Shown: positions 1 through 10,397 of the stretch, in pieces | How positions within the stretch are numbered: position 1 is the first letter of the stretch | Layout: each line of letters opens with the position of its first letter | Assembly: GCA_030068075.1 (NCBI GenBank) | Contig: JAINVK010001077.1 | Location: 186,001-250,000 of the forward strand | Length of the DNA: 64,000 nt | Source of the DNA: Paguma larvata | Taxonomy: Eukaryota > Chordata > Mammalia > Carnivora > Viverridae | Reading direction: 5' to 3' | Program-made: the position numbers and the translations under genes | Notes under the pieces: model-generated | What the model was told of the DNA's origin: nothing | Seen by the model: only the letters and a program-made list of their open reading frames with translations | The model's database searches: none

Positions 1-62
1 GGAACCTGTGTAGCTTCCCATTCAGAGTGCAAGTTCATCCTTTCTCTAAATGCAGTATCTAT

Positions 63-193
63 GGGGCACGTGGCTAACCCAATCGGTGGGACAGGGGAAT
101 CTTAATCTCAGGGTCATGAGTTTGAGCCTAACGTTGGGTGTTGAGCCTACTTTAAAAAATAATATAAATAAACAAACAAACAAAAAATAAATA
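63..193 (+). mobile_element. short tRNA-derived SINE (old type)
   Basis: The start GGGGCACGTGGCTAACCCAA resembles the carnivore tRNA-Lys SINE head. It runs through a box-B-like GTCATGAGTTTGAGCC straight to an A-rich tail, without the CT-rich section of younger copies. Confidence 0.75.
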
Positions 194-336
194 TACTATT
201 AACCCAACAAACCCAGTTTCTTCTTTTTACTACTTCCCCCTTGGCTGCTAAATGGCTGCCTCTTTCAGGATATTTCTGAAGTGAGGATATGTGCCAACAA
301 CAGAAGAGAAGCCCTATTTAAGAAAATATAGGTGGT

Positions 337-525
337 GGGGACCTGGATGGCTCAGTCAGTTAAGCATCCAACTCTTGATTTCAGCTCAGGTCATGATCTT
401 CTGGTTTGTAAGACTGACCTCTGTGTTGGGCTCTGTGCTGACAGCATGGAGCTTGCTTGGGATTCTTTCTCTCCCTCTGTCTCTCTCTGTCTCTCCCCTA
501 CTCGTATTGTCTCTGTCTCTCTCAA

Positions 526-533
<8 letters not shown>
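337..533 (+). mobile_element. felid tRNA-derived SINE
   Basis: Full-layout copy: head at 337, box B near 391, CT-rich section 466-525 and an AAAATAAATT tail that has grown into a TA microsatellite. Confidence 0.9.

Positions 534-574
<41 letters not shown>
534..574. repeat. (TA)n microsatellite
   Basis: About 40 bases of alternating TA at the SINE tail, with one interrupting T. Such tails are a common seed for microsatellites. Confidence 0.9.
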
Positions 575-904
575 AAATCTCCTCCCCTCTGCCCCCTGCT
601 GGAAATTTCAGGCCAGTACTTGCCACCTCAAGTGCCACTCTCAATTCTCCTAGTGACTAGGTTGTTTTTTTGGAGTCTAGGTTCCAACCACACATGGGAG
701 ACATTAGCCGTGGGAAAAAATGTAGCTGTGTATATTCTTTCCTGAAAGAAAAAGCATTCCTGCTAAACTAGCCAATACAGGGATCCAAGAAGCAACAGTC
801 CTTTTGAAAGAGGCACTAACTTTTTGGAAATGACCATTTTGATGGTCTGCTGGCTGTGGAGGTGATGGTAATGAGCACACAGTCAGAACTCCGGATGGCT
901 TAAA
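575..904. other. no recognisable feature
   Basis: AT-balanced sequence with no supported gene, RNA or repeat. Confidence 0.5.
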
Positions 905-1010
905 GCCTAACTAGGACTAAGAACTGTGCTCAGCTCTTCATCTGTCTCACTTAATCTTCTCAAAAACCCTATGGGATAAGTAACTACTCTTACCTCCATT
1001 TTCACAGATG
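905..1010 (-). mobile_element. MIR-like SINE fragment
   Basis: The run through CTCACTTAATCTTCTCAAAA, a CCCTATGGGATAAGTAACTA-like stretch and CCATTTTCACAGATGA matches the conserved MIR 3' part. Orientation was judged by eye. Confidence 0.55.
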
Positions 1011-1640
1011 ATATTGATTATTCCAGCATTCATCATCATAGCTGATGCTGCACCTTGTTTCAGTCACCATCTTCATGCTAATTGTCACACACCAAAACTT
1101 ATGCTTCTCTAGTAGCCATCTTGTTGCCGGTAGTCTCACATGGAACCTTAAAATTATTCTGGCAGCCATCCTCATGCCTGTGATGTTACACTGAATCTTC
1201 ACCTTATTGCTGCCTTTCTTATCATGTTTGCTATTTCACACTGAAGTTTATTATTTAGGAGTCTTATTCAGGAGTCGACACTGTACTGGTTGTCTCACCC
1301 TGAAACAACCTTATCATGCAGTCATCTTTGTTCTTGTCCCACACTGTCATGTGATCATTTGAAGTAGCTGTCTTCACACCTATAGTGGCACACTGAATAA
1401 TTGCCTTACTTCAGCCTTCATCATCATGCTGTGGTCACACACACAACTTCAACTTATTCTGGTGGTCATCCACTTGTTATTATCTGACACAATGCTGATT
1501 CTACTCCAGTGGTCCTCTCCATCTTCATGCTGCTTGTCTCACCTGAACGTTGCCCTTATTCAAAGACATCTTCTCGGTAGTTGTGCCATGCTGAATCTTG
1601 ACCTATTTCATCAGTAATATTCTAGATTGTGGACACGCTT
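1011..1640. repeat. degenerate tandem array, ~50-bp unit (segment 1)
   Basis: The sub-motifs CACACTGAA and TCATGCT recur at regular spacing. CACACTGAA-like words start near 1188, 1237, 1296, 1340, 1389, 1435, 1487, 1539 and 1585, mostly 44-51 bases apart with one gap of 59. A typical unit joins TTATTCCAGTGGTCATCTTC to TTCATGCTTGTTG and TCTCACACTGAACCTTAACC. Units are strongly diverged. No coding potential is seen and I do not recognise the family. Confidence 0.75.
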
Positions 1641-1643
1641 TAA

Positions 1644-1838
1644 TATTTATTTATTTTTGAGAGAGAGACAGACTGTGAGTGGGGGAGGGGCAGAGAGAGA
1701 GGGAGACAGAATCTGAAGCAGGCTCCAAGCTCCGAGCTGTCAGCATAGAGCTTGATGCAGGGCTTAAACTCATGAACCGTAAGATCATAACCTGAGCTGA
1801 AGTCGGACACTTAACCGACTGAGCCACCCAAGCACCCC
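1644..1838 (-). mobile_element. felid tRNA-derived SINE
   Basis: Reverse copy: TTATTTATTTTTGAGAGAGA at the left, GAGCCACCCAAGCACCCC at the right. An imperfect target-site duplication (ATTGTGGACACGCTTTA / ATTGTGAACGCACTTTA) flanks it, so it landed inside the tandem array. Confidence 0.92.
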
Positions 1839-2857
1839 TATTGTGAACGCACTTTAAACCAAACTTTATTCCAGTGACGTTAATTGTTGTTGAGTCACGG
1901 TGCACTTCAGCCTTTCTCCACCAGTACTCTTCTTACTTGTGTTGGCTTAACTGTATCTGGGCTCTCATCTTCATCCTGGTTGCTACTCACTGAACCTCAA
2001 ATGTATTCCAGTGTCCTCTTTATGCTTTTGTTGCAGACTGTTTATTCACTTTACTCCAGTGGTCAACTGAATGCTTGATATCACATGTGAAACAAAACAT
2101 TTTTCCACTGGTCATCTTCACATATCTTGTGTCATACTGAATCTTAACCTTGCTCCAGCAGTCCCTGTCATGTTGGCTGTCTCATAAGGAACTTTAATCT
2201 AATACCATGGCCATCACTACACTTGTCCCTCACTCAAGCATAACCTTTTTCAAGCAATCATGACCCTGACAATGTTCGATCTTATGACACTTAACCTTAA
2301 CCTTACCCCATTGGTCATCTTCAGGTCTGTGGGCTCCCACTGAACAACAGCTTGATGGCGGGGGTCAGCTTCATGTTTGATGCCTCACAATCAACCTTAT
2401 CTATATTCCAGTGGTCTTCTTCATAAATGTAGTCTCACACCGAACATGGCCTTACTCCAGAGGATCTTCACATTTGTTTTCTCAGACTGAACCCTAATCT
2501 TTTTCCAGCAGTCATCTTACACTTGTTGCCTCACACTGAAGCGTAACCATTTCTGTAATTCATCCACTTGTTTATTGCTGCACACTGAACCTTACGCTTA
2601 TTCCAGCAGATGTCTTCAGACAAATTGCCACATGTTGAACGTTAATCATATTTCAGGTTTGTCATCTCGTTCTGAACTTCTGTTATAGCTGTCGTCATGA
2701 TGCTTGAGAACCTTCATTCCAGCAGTAATCAAATCAGCATGCTCATTCCTCACATTGACTGTAACTTTATTCCAGCACCCAGTTCCTAGTTTTTTATTCA
2801 TTTTAAGCATAGTTTATGTATTGCTTGATTTCTCTAGTTCCAGAACTCTATATATAT
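1839..2857. repeat. degenerate tandem array, ~50-bp unit (segment 2)
   Basis: Continues the same unit beyond the SINE, about twenty units by length. Clear examples are TATTCCAGTGTCCTCTTTATG (near 2003), GTCATACTGAATCTTAACCT (near 2131) and CTCACACCGAACATGGCCTT (near 2433). Confidence 0.75.
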
Positions 2858-3047
2858 TTTTTATGTTTACTTATTTTGAGAGTGAGAGAGAGCATGCAAG
2901 TGAGTGTATGGGCAGAGAGAGAGGAGAGCAAAAATCCTAAGCAGGCTCCCAAGCTGATAGCGTGAAGCATGATGAAGGGCCCAACTTTATGACCTGAACC
3001 AAAACCAAAAGTCAGACGTTTAACTGACTGAGCCACCCAGGCACCCC
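2858..3047 (-). mobile_element. felid tRNA-derived SINE
   Basis: Reverse SINE ending GAGCCACCCAGGCACCCC. It is flanked by the direct repeat AGAACTCTAT at 2842 and 3049. Confidence 0.92.
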
Positions 3048-3059
3048 AAGAACTCTATC

Positions 3060-3290
3060 ATTTTTTTAACTGAAGTCTAGTTGGCATACAATGTTACATT
3101 AGTTTCAGGTGTATAACATAATGATTGGACAAGTCTATATATTCTGCTGTGCTCACCGCAAGTGTAGCTTCCATCTGTCCCCATGAAGTGCTATTACAAT
3201 ATCATTGACTATATTTCCTATGCTGTGCCTTCCATCCCTGCCACATTCATTCCATAACTGGAAACCTGGGCCTCTCATCCCAGCTTTTTG
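3060..3290 (-). mobile_element. old L1 3'-end fragment
   Basis: Carries the reverse complement of a common old L1 3' end, with GTTTCAGGTGTATAACATAA followed by AT-rich sequence. It is inserted within the tandem array. Confidence 0.7.
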
Positions 3291-4095
3291 CTGTGCACTA
3301 AGAATAACTTTAATTCAGGGGTTATCTCTACAGTCACCAACTCGCACTGAACATTAACCTTATTCCAGTCGTCATCTTCACACTATTGTCACACTCTGAT
3401 CCTTAACCATAATCTATCAGCCATTTTCTTGGTTGTTACGGCACACTGAATATTATCCTATGCCTACAGTGACCTTCTAGCTTGTGGTCACAGTCGATGC
3501 CTTTGCCTTATTCCAGCCATCAAGTTCATGGTTGTTGTGTCACACTAAACTTTATTTCCCCAGTGATCTTCTTTCTTGTTGCTTTACACCAAACCTAACC
3601 TCACCCAGCAATCAGCTTGATGCTCTTCACCTCACATTGAGGAATAAACTCACTCTGGCATTTATCATCACCCTCGTGTTAAACTGAAACGATCCTTTTT
3701 TGAGCAGCCATCTAATTGCTTATGCTGCTCAGTGAGCCTTAACCTCATTCCTACAGACACCTTCAGGATTGTTCTTCACACTGAGGACAGCCTTATTCCA
3801 GTGCTCACCTTCATGCTTGGTGTCTCGTACTGAACCATAACCTTTTCCCAGTGAAAGTTGCCTGCTTTTGTAGTACAATGAACAAGTGGTCATCCTCATG
3901 CTTCTGCTTTCAACCTGAATCTTAATTTCACTCCAGTGGTCACCCGTGGTGGTAATCTTGCACCTTCTGATTAGTAAACCAGTCAGGTGTATAAGCCTGT
4001 TATCAAACACTGAACATTCACTTTATTTCAAATGCTGTCTATACTCGCTGTCTCACTCTGAACATTAATATATTTCATGGAAGTCATTTTAAAAA
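3291..4095. repeat. degenerate tandem array, ~50-bp unit (segment 3)
   Basis: The array resumes after the L1 fragment with CGCACTGAACATTAACCTTA at about 3343 and continues, with decay, to TCACTCTGAACATTAATATA near 4052. About sixteen units by length. Confidence 0.75.
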
Positions 4096-4180
4096 GTAAA
4101 CGTGGCTGTATTTTTTGGTGCTAAGTATTTAAAATAAAATAATCTCTTGAATTGCTATGGTTTAAAAATAAAAATTTCCA

Positions 4181-4409
4181 GTGCGCCTGGGTGGCTCAGT
4201 CGGTTAAGCATCCGATTCTTGATTTTGGTTCAGGTCATGATCTCACAGTTCATGAGTTCGAGCCCCACATCAGGCTCTGCACTGACGACATGGAACCTGC
4301 TTGCGATTCTCTTCTCTCTCTCTCTCTCTCTCTCTGTCTGCCCCTCCTCTGCTTGCTCTCTCTCTCGCTGTCAAAATAAAAACATAAACTTAAAAAATAA
4401 AAAAAAACA
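4181..4409 (+). mobile_element. felid tRNA-derived SINE
   Basis: Head GTGCGCCTGGGTGGCTCAGT, a long (CT)n section 4310-4340, and an AAAATAAAAACATAAAC tail. Confidence 0.93.
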
Positions 4410-4499
4410 CCAAAATTTTCCATTCTCTCTTAGAAAAAACATGCAGCACAAATTAACTCAGTGAAAACAGAATTACATTTAAAATACATCTAGAAAATG

Positions 4500-4612
4500 G
4501 GTGTGCCTGGCTGGCTCAGTCGATAGAGCATGCAACTCTTGATCTTAGGGTTGTAAGTTTAAGCCCCATGTTGGGTGTAGAGATTATTTAAAACAAAATC
4601 TTAAAAATTTTT
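4500..4612 (+). mobile_element. short tRNA-derived SINE
   Basis: Starts GGTGTGCCTGGCTGGCTCAG and passes box-B-like GTTGTAAGTTTAAGCCCCAT to the A-rich tail without a CT section: the older short subfamily. Confidence 0.85.
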
Positions 4613-4619
4613 TAATTAT

Positions 4620-4835
4620 GGGCGCCTGGGTGGCTCAGTTGGTTAAGTGGCCGACTTCGGCTCAGGTCATGATCTCGCAGTCTGTGAGTTCGAGCCCCGC
4701 GTCGGGCTCTGTGCTGATGGCTCAGAGCCTGGAGCCTGCTTCAGATTCTGCGTCTGCCTCTCTCTCTGCTCTTCCCCTGCTCGCTCTCTGGCTCTCAAAA
4801 ATAAATAAACGTTAAAAAAAATTAAAAAAAAATTT
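4620..4835 (+). mobile_element. felid tRNA-derived SINE
   Basis: GGGCGCCTGGGTGGCTCAGT head, intact box B GTGAGTTCGAGCCCCGCGTC, tail AAAAATAAATAAACGTTAAA. Close to consensus, hence fairly young. Confidence 0.93.
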
Positions 4836-7555
4836 TTTTAATTAAAAAAATTTTAATTTAAGTCCAAGTTAGTTAACATATAGGCTAATAATGATTTCAG
4901 GAATAGAATTTAGTGATTCATCACTTACATAGAACACCCAGTGCTCACCCCAGCAAGTGCCTTCCTTAATGCCCATCACCCATGTAGCCCATCTCCCCAC
5001 CCAACACCCCACCAGGAACCCTCAGTTTGTTGTCTGCATTTAAGAGTCTCTTATGGTTTGTCTCCCTGTTTTTGCTTTGCTTCCTCTATGTTCACCCGTT
5101 TGTTTCTTAAATTCCACATATGAATGAAATCATATATTTGTCTTTCTCTGACTAACTTATTTCACTTAGCATAATACACTCTAGTTCCATCCATGTTGTT
5201 GCAAATGGGAAGATTTCATTCTTTTTGATCACCAAATAATATTCCATTATATATATATATATCACATCTTCTTTATCCATTCATCTGTCAGTGGACATTT
5301 GTGCCCTTTCCATTCTTTGACTGTTGTCGATAGTGCTGCTATAAATAAACATCGGGGTGCATGTGCTCCTTCGAATCAGCATTTTTGTATCCTTTGGATA
5401 AATACCTAGAAATACAATTGCTGAATCATAGGGTAGTTCTATTTTTAATTTTTTGAGGAACCTCCATACTGTTTTCCAGAATGGCTGCACCAGTTTGCAT
5501 TTCCACCAGCAGTGCAAAAGGGTTCCTCTTTCTCTGCATCCTTGCCAACATCTGTTGTTGCCTGAGTTGTTAATATTAGCCATTATGACAGGTGTGAGGT
5601 AGTATCTCGATGTGGTTTTGATTTGCATTTCCCTGATGATGAGTGATGTTGAGCATCTTTTCATGTGTCTATTAGCCATCTGGATACTTTAGAAAAGTAT
5701 CCATGTCTTCTGCCCATTTCTTCACTGGATTATTTGTTTTTTGGGTGTGAGTTTGATAAGTTCTTTATAGATTTTGGATACTAACCCTTTATCTGATATG
5801 TCATTTGCAAATATCTTCTCCAATTCTGTCAGTTGCCTTTTAGTTTTGCTGATTGTTTCCTTCACTGTGCAAAAGCTTTCTATCTTGATGAGGTCCCCAA
5901 AGTTCATTTTTGCTTTTGTTTCTCTTCCCTCCAGAGACATGTCAAGTAAGAAGTTGCTGCAGCTGAGGTCAAAGAGGTTGTTGCCTGTTTTCTCCTCTGG
6001 GATTTTGATGGCCTCCTGTCTTATGTTTCGGTGTTTCATCCATTTTGAGTTTATTTTTGTGTATGGTGTAAGCAAGTGGTCCAGGTTCATTCTTCTGCAT
6101 GTTGCTATCCAGTTCTCCCAGCATCATTTGCTGAAAAGGCTATCTTTTTTTTTCTATTGGATATTCTTTCCTGCTTTGTCGAGATTAGTTGGCCATCTGT
6201 TGGTAGGTCAATTTCTGAGTTATCTATTCTGCTCCATTGATTTATATGTCTGTTTTTGTGTCAGTACCATATTGTCTTAATGATTACAGCTTTGTAATAC
6301 AGCTTGAAGTCCAGAATTGTGATGCGTCCGACTTTGGCTTCCTTTTTCAACATTACTTTGGCTATTAGGGGTCTCTACTTGTTCCATACAAATTTTAGGA
6401 TTGTTCATTCTAGCTCTGTGAAGAATGCTAGTGTTATTTTTATAGGGATTGCATTGAATATGTAGATTGCCTTGGGTAGTATTGACATTTTTACAATATT
6501 TGTTCTTTTGATCCATGAGCATGGAATGTTTTTCCATTTTTTTGTGTGTCTTCTTCAATTTCTTTCATAAACTTTCTATATTCTTTAGTGTCTACATTTT
6601 TCACCTGTCTGGTTAGGTTTATTCCTAGGTATTTTATAGTTTTTGGTGTAATTGTAAATGGGATCAATTCCTTGATCTCTTTTTCTTCTGCTTCATTATT
6701 AGTGTATAGAAATGCAACTAATTTCTGTACATTGATTTTATATCCTGCAACTTTGCTGAATTCATATATCAGTTCTAGCAGATTTTTGGTGGAATCTGTT
6801 GAATTTTCCACATAGTGTATCATGTCATCTGCGAAGAGTGAAAATTTGACTTCCTCGCTACCAATTTGGATGCCTTTTATTTATTTTTTTTTGTAGTCCA
6901 ATTGCTGAGGCTAAGACTTCCAACACTATGTTAAATGACAGTGGTGAGAGTGGACATCCCTGTCGTGTCCCTGACTTTAGGGGGAAAGCTCTCAGTTTTT
7001 CCCCATTGAGGATGATATTAGCGTTGGGTCTTTCATATATGGCTTTTATGATGTTGAGGTGTGTTCTTTCTATCCCTACTTTCTTAAGGGTTTTATCAAA
7101 AAAGGATGCTGTATTTTGTCAGAGGCTTTCTCTGCATCTATTGAGAGGATCATGTGGTTCTTATCCTTTCATTTATTTATATGATGTATCACATTGATCG
7201 ATTTGCAGATATTGAACCAGCTCTGCATCCCAGGAATAAATCCCACTTGATCGTGGTGAATAATTCTTTTAATGTGGTGTTAGATCTGGTTTGCTAGTAT
7301 CCTGTTGAGAATTTTTGCATCCATATTCATCAGGGAAATTGGTCTGTAGTTATCCTTTTATCTTCTTAGTGGAGTCTTTGTCTGGTCTTGGAATCAAAGT
7401 CATGCTGGCCTTGTAGAATGAGTTTGGAAGTTTTCCTTCCATTTCTATTTTCTGGAACACCTTTAAAAGAATAGATGTTTTCTCTTCTTTAAATGTTTGG
7501 CAGGATTCCTCTTGAAATCCATGTGGCCCTGGACTCTTGTTTGTTGGGAGTAAAA
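4836..7555 (-). mobile_element. 5'-truncated L1 (ORF2 3' half)
   Basis: Reverse-oriented L1. Broken ORF2 pieces on the minus strand at 7350-7559, 6491-6823, 6277-6558, 5722-6090 and 5281-5679 line up in order with the young L1 at 26.0-28.5 kb. They include a [12 protein letters not shown] reverse-transcriptase motif near 7525 and the terminal cysteine/histidine-rich segment near 5500. Many stops and frameshifts are present. It starts at the T-rich 3' tail and is truncated on its 5' side at about 7555. Confidence 0.9.
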
Positions 7556-7719
7556 ACAAAATCTCAAAAATATATATATTTAGAAAACAAACATACTTAT
7601 ATTAGGTTAGTATGATACGGAAATGCTGGTAACAAAACCCAACACGAATAAAATGCAAACATTTGTGTCTTATCATGTTCGCATGCATCATAAAAATAAT
7701 AAAAACATGTTTTAAACTT

Positions 7720-8965
7720 TTATAGGAGATGAATATAAACATATAAACAGACTATTTTCTTACATCATACACAACAATAAACTCAAAATGGATTAAATAC
7801 CTAAATGTGAGACCTGAAACCATAAAACTCATAAAAGAAAATATAAGCAGTTATTTCTTGGACATCAGCCTTAGCAATATATTTATGGATCTGTCTCTTT
7901 GGGCAAGGGAAACAAAAGCAAAGATAAACTATTGAGACTACACCACAATAAAAAGCTTCTGCACAGCAAAGGAAACCATCAACAAAACAACAAGGCAAAA
8001 TACTAAATGGGAGAAGATATTTGTAAATGATATATCTGATAAAGGGTTAATATCTAAAAATATACATAACTGATACAACTCAACACTAAAGAACCAGTCT
8101 GATTAAAAACTAGGCAGGAGGCCTAGATAGACATTTTTCCAAAGATAACATACAGATGACTGTATGTAGACACATGAAAACATGCTCAACATCACTAATC
8201 ATCAGGGAAATGTAAATAAAAACTATGATGAGATTTCATCTCACACCAGTCAGAACGGCTAGTATCAAAAAGACAAGAAATAACAAGTGTTAGCGAGGAT
8301 ATGGAGAAAATGAAATCCTGGCACACTATTAGTGGGAATGTAAATTGGTACAGCCACTGTGGAAAACAGTATGGAGGTTCCTCAAAAAAATTAAAAGTAG
8401 AAATAGCATATGATTCAGTAATTCCACTACTGGTTATTTATCTAAAGAAAACAAAAAAACACCACTTTGAAAAGATATATGCACCCCTATGTTTAATCCA
8501 GCATTATCTACCATAGCCAAGATATGGAAGCAGCCATGAGTTCTTGCCATTTGTGACAATGTGGATGAACCTGAAGGGTATTCTACTAAGTTAAATAAGT
8601 CAGACAAAGACAAAATACCATATGATTTTTACTTACATGTGGAATCTAAAACAAACAAACAAACAAATGAAAACAGACTCTTAAATACAGAGAATAAACT
8701 GGCGGTTGCCAGAAGAATGGAGGGTGGGAAGATAGGCAAAATAGATGACGGGGAAAGGGTACAAATTTCCAGTTATAAAATAAATAAATCATGGAAATGA
8801 AAAATACAGCATGAAGAATATAGTCAATAGTATATTGTAATAGAACGTTTGGTGACTTACACATATGGTGAGCACTGAATAAAGTAAAGAATTATTGACT
8901 CACTATGTTGTATACCTGAAACTAATATAACATTTTATGTCAATTATACTTTATATTAAAAATTC
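7720..8965 (+). mobile_element. old L1 3' fragment
   Basis: Plus-strand old L1: ORF2 C-terminal region with short ORFs at 8301-8516 and 8561-8800, then a 3' end carrying TTGTATACCTGAAACTAATA at 8908. It abuts the opposite-strand L1, so two independent insertions lie back to back. Confidence 0.85.
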
Positions 8966-9194
8966 ATATAAATAGAAAAACTGTTCCTTGTTTATTTTTG
9001 CCTCAAATTTTCTTCTATAGTCAGTGATAAAACTTTTTACTTTTTCAAGTATATGACAGCTCTCAGTATGAATTTCTCACTGTAACATTCACTTTTCATT
9101 TTATGATACACAGATTAGGTATTCATGATGTGTTTTTAAATGAATAATTTAATGTCAAACCCAGGGTACTGCCATGTAACCAGAGAAGACTTAC

Positions 9195-9697
9195 ATGCAT
9201 GCCATATTGCTCTGTGCTAGTCTGATATATGCTAGCCTGTACTGCCATGGTAGCGATTCCTCGTTCCTCTGATTTCTCTTCTTCAATCTTGGGAATGCCA
9301 GGCACATCAGAGGAAAGTTTATTCATATTTTTCCATAAAGGGTCTTTGGAAAAGGATTTCTTTACATTTATGGGGCTTGATTACATCCCCTGATTCTGAA
9401 GACTCATCTGTCTCTGCAGTTCCTACTACCCGAACAGTTTGTACTTGGTCACATACAGTTGGGCCTGTAGGTAACTGCACACTAGACTTAGAGTTTGGGA
9501 GCCTCATCCAGTGCCTGATCCTGCTATAGAAGTGAGAGCTGAAGCAGGGCTTGAATTTTGACCGATCTGAATCTGCATATGAGCAGATTCATTCTCTGCC
9601 ACCAGAATCTGTTCCACAGAATGTTCCATCCTGCTGAGATCCAATGGTTTCCACGATTACTTGTTTTAATATAATTTATCCTTCCACCTTTGCTCAT
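9195..9697 (-). pseudogene. processed pseudogene resembling CREM/CREB1
   Basis: Three minus-strand frames give pieces in the N- to C-terminal order of the cAMP-response-element modulator. A start MSKGG...YIKT (9697 downward) is followed by TVRVVGTAETDESSESG (about 9440), CKEIL...RPF (about 9340), then KLSSDVPGIPKIEEEKSEE and IATMAV...SIYQTSTEQY (9320-9200). SSDVPG, IATMAV and IYQTST favour CREM over CREB1 from memory. These span the early Q-rich segment and the kinase-inducible domain; the RRPSY phospho-site region is damaged. No introns interrupt it, there are at least two frameshifts, part of the Q-rich region is missing, and the bZIP is absent. It is a dead 3'-truncated retrocopy with no expected product. 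The identity should be confirmed by alignment. Confidence 0.75.
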
Positions 9698-9928
9698 TAT
9701 TAAGACATTTGTAATCGATGCTTTACTCCTTCCCCGTTTCATTCCTCAATTATTCAGTGTGGTTTGATTTCTGTAGAGGACCTGGTCACTGAGTATAGAC
9801 AGAGGAGGTAGAGATGAGTAGCCCACTGCCCCTTGGGAAGGGCCCTCATGGCCCCAAGCCAGCTCTAATGCATAGGCACAATTCTCCCCCCAACCCCCAC
9901 CACAACCGAGACTTGCAGTAGTCGTTTT

Positions 9929-10143
9929 TAAAATTTTTTTAAATGTTTATTTATTTTTGAGAAAGAGAGACAGAGCACAAGTGGGGGAGGGGCAGAGAGA
10001 GAGGGAGACACAGATTCTGAAGCAGGCTCTATGCTCTGAGCTGTCAGCACAGAGCCCAACCTGGGGGCTTGAACTCACGGACTGTGAGATCATGGCCTGA
10101 GCCAAAGTGAGACACTCAACTGACTGAGCCACTCAGGTGCCCC
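9929..10143 (-). mobile_element. felid tRNA-derived SINE
   Basis: Reverse SINE with an imperfect target-site duplication ACTTGCAGTAGTCGTTTT (9911) / ACTTGCAGCAGTCATTTT (10144). Confidence 0.92.
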
Positions 10144-10397
10144 ACTTGCAGCAGTCATTTTGATGCTGGTGTCACACACCGGACATTTGCGTTATTGGAG
10201 TCTTGGTCTTAATGTTCCTTGTCTCCTGACCAGCAGCAGTTCCAGGTATTATCACCGTTCTTGTTGTCTCACATTAAACCTTAAATTTATTCCACTGAAC
10301 ATCCTCATGCTTAACTCACTTCTAATTTAAACTTATTTTTCCAAGGTTAACTTCATGCTGTGTCTTATAGTGAACTTTACCTTTTTACAGGCTGGAA
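10144..10397. repeat. degenerate tandem array, ~50-bp unit (outlying segment 4)
   Basis: The same unit seen at 1.0-4.1 kb returns: GTTGTCTCACATTAAACCTT at about 10264, TTATTCCACTGAACATCCTC at about 10288, then ACTTCATGCTGTGTCTTA. About five units. The array once ran further right and was split by L1s, SINEs and the CREM-like retrocopy. Confidence 0.65.

Noticed and set aside
1021..4095. CRISPR-like array
   Set aside because: Spacing is regular, but units are diverged, contiguous and lack unique spacers; the context is mammalian. It is a decayed tandem repeat.
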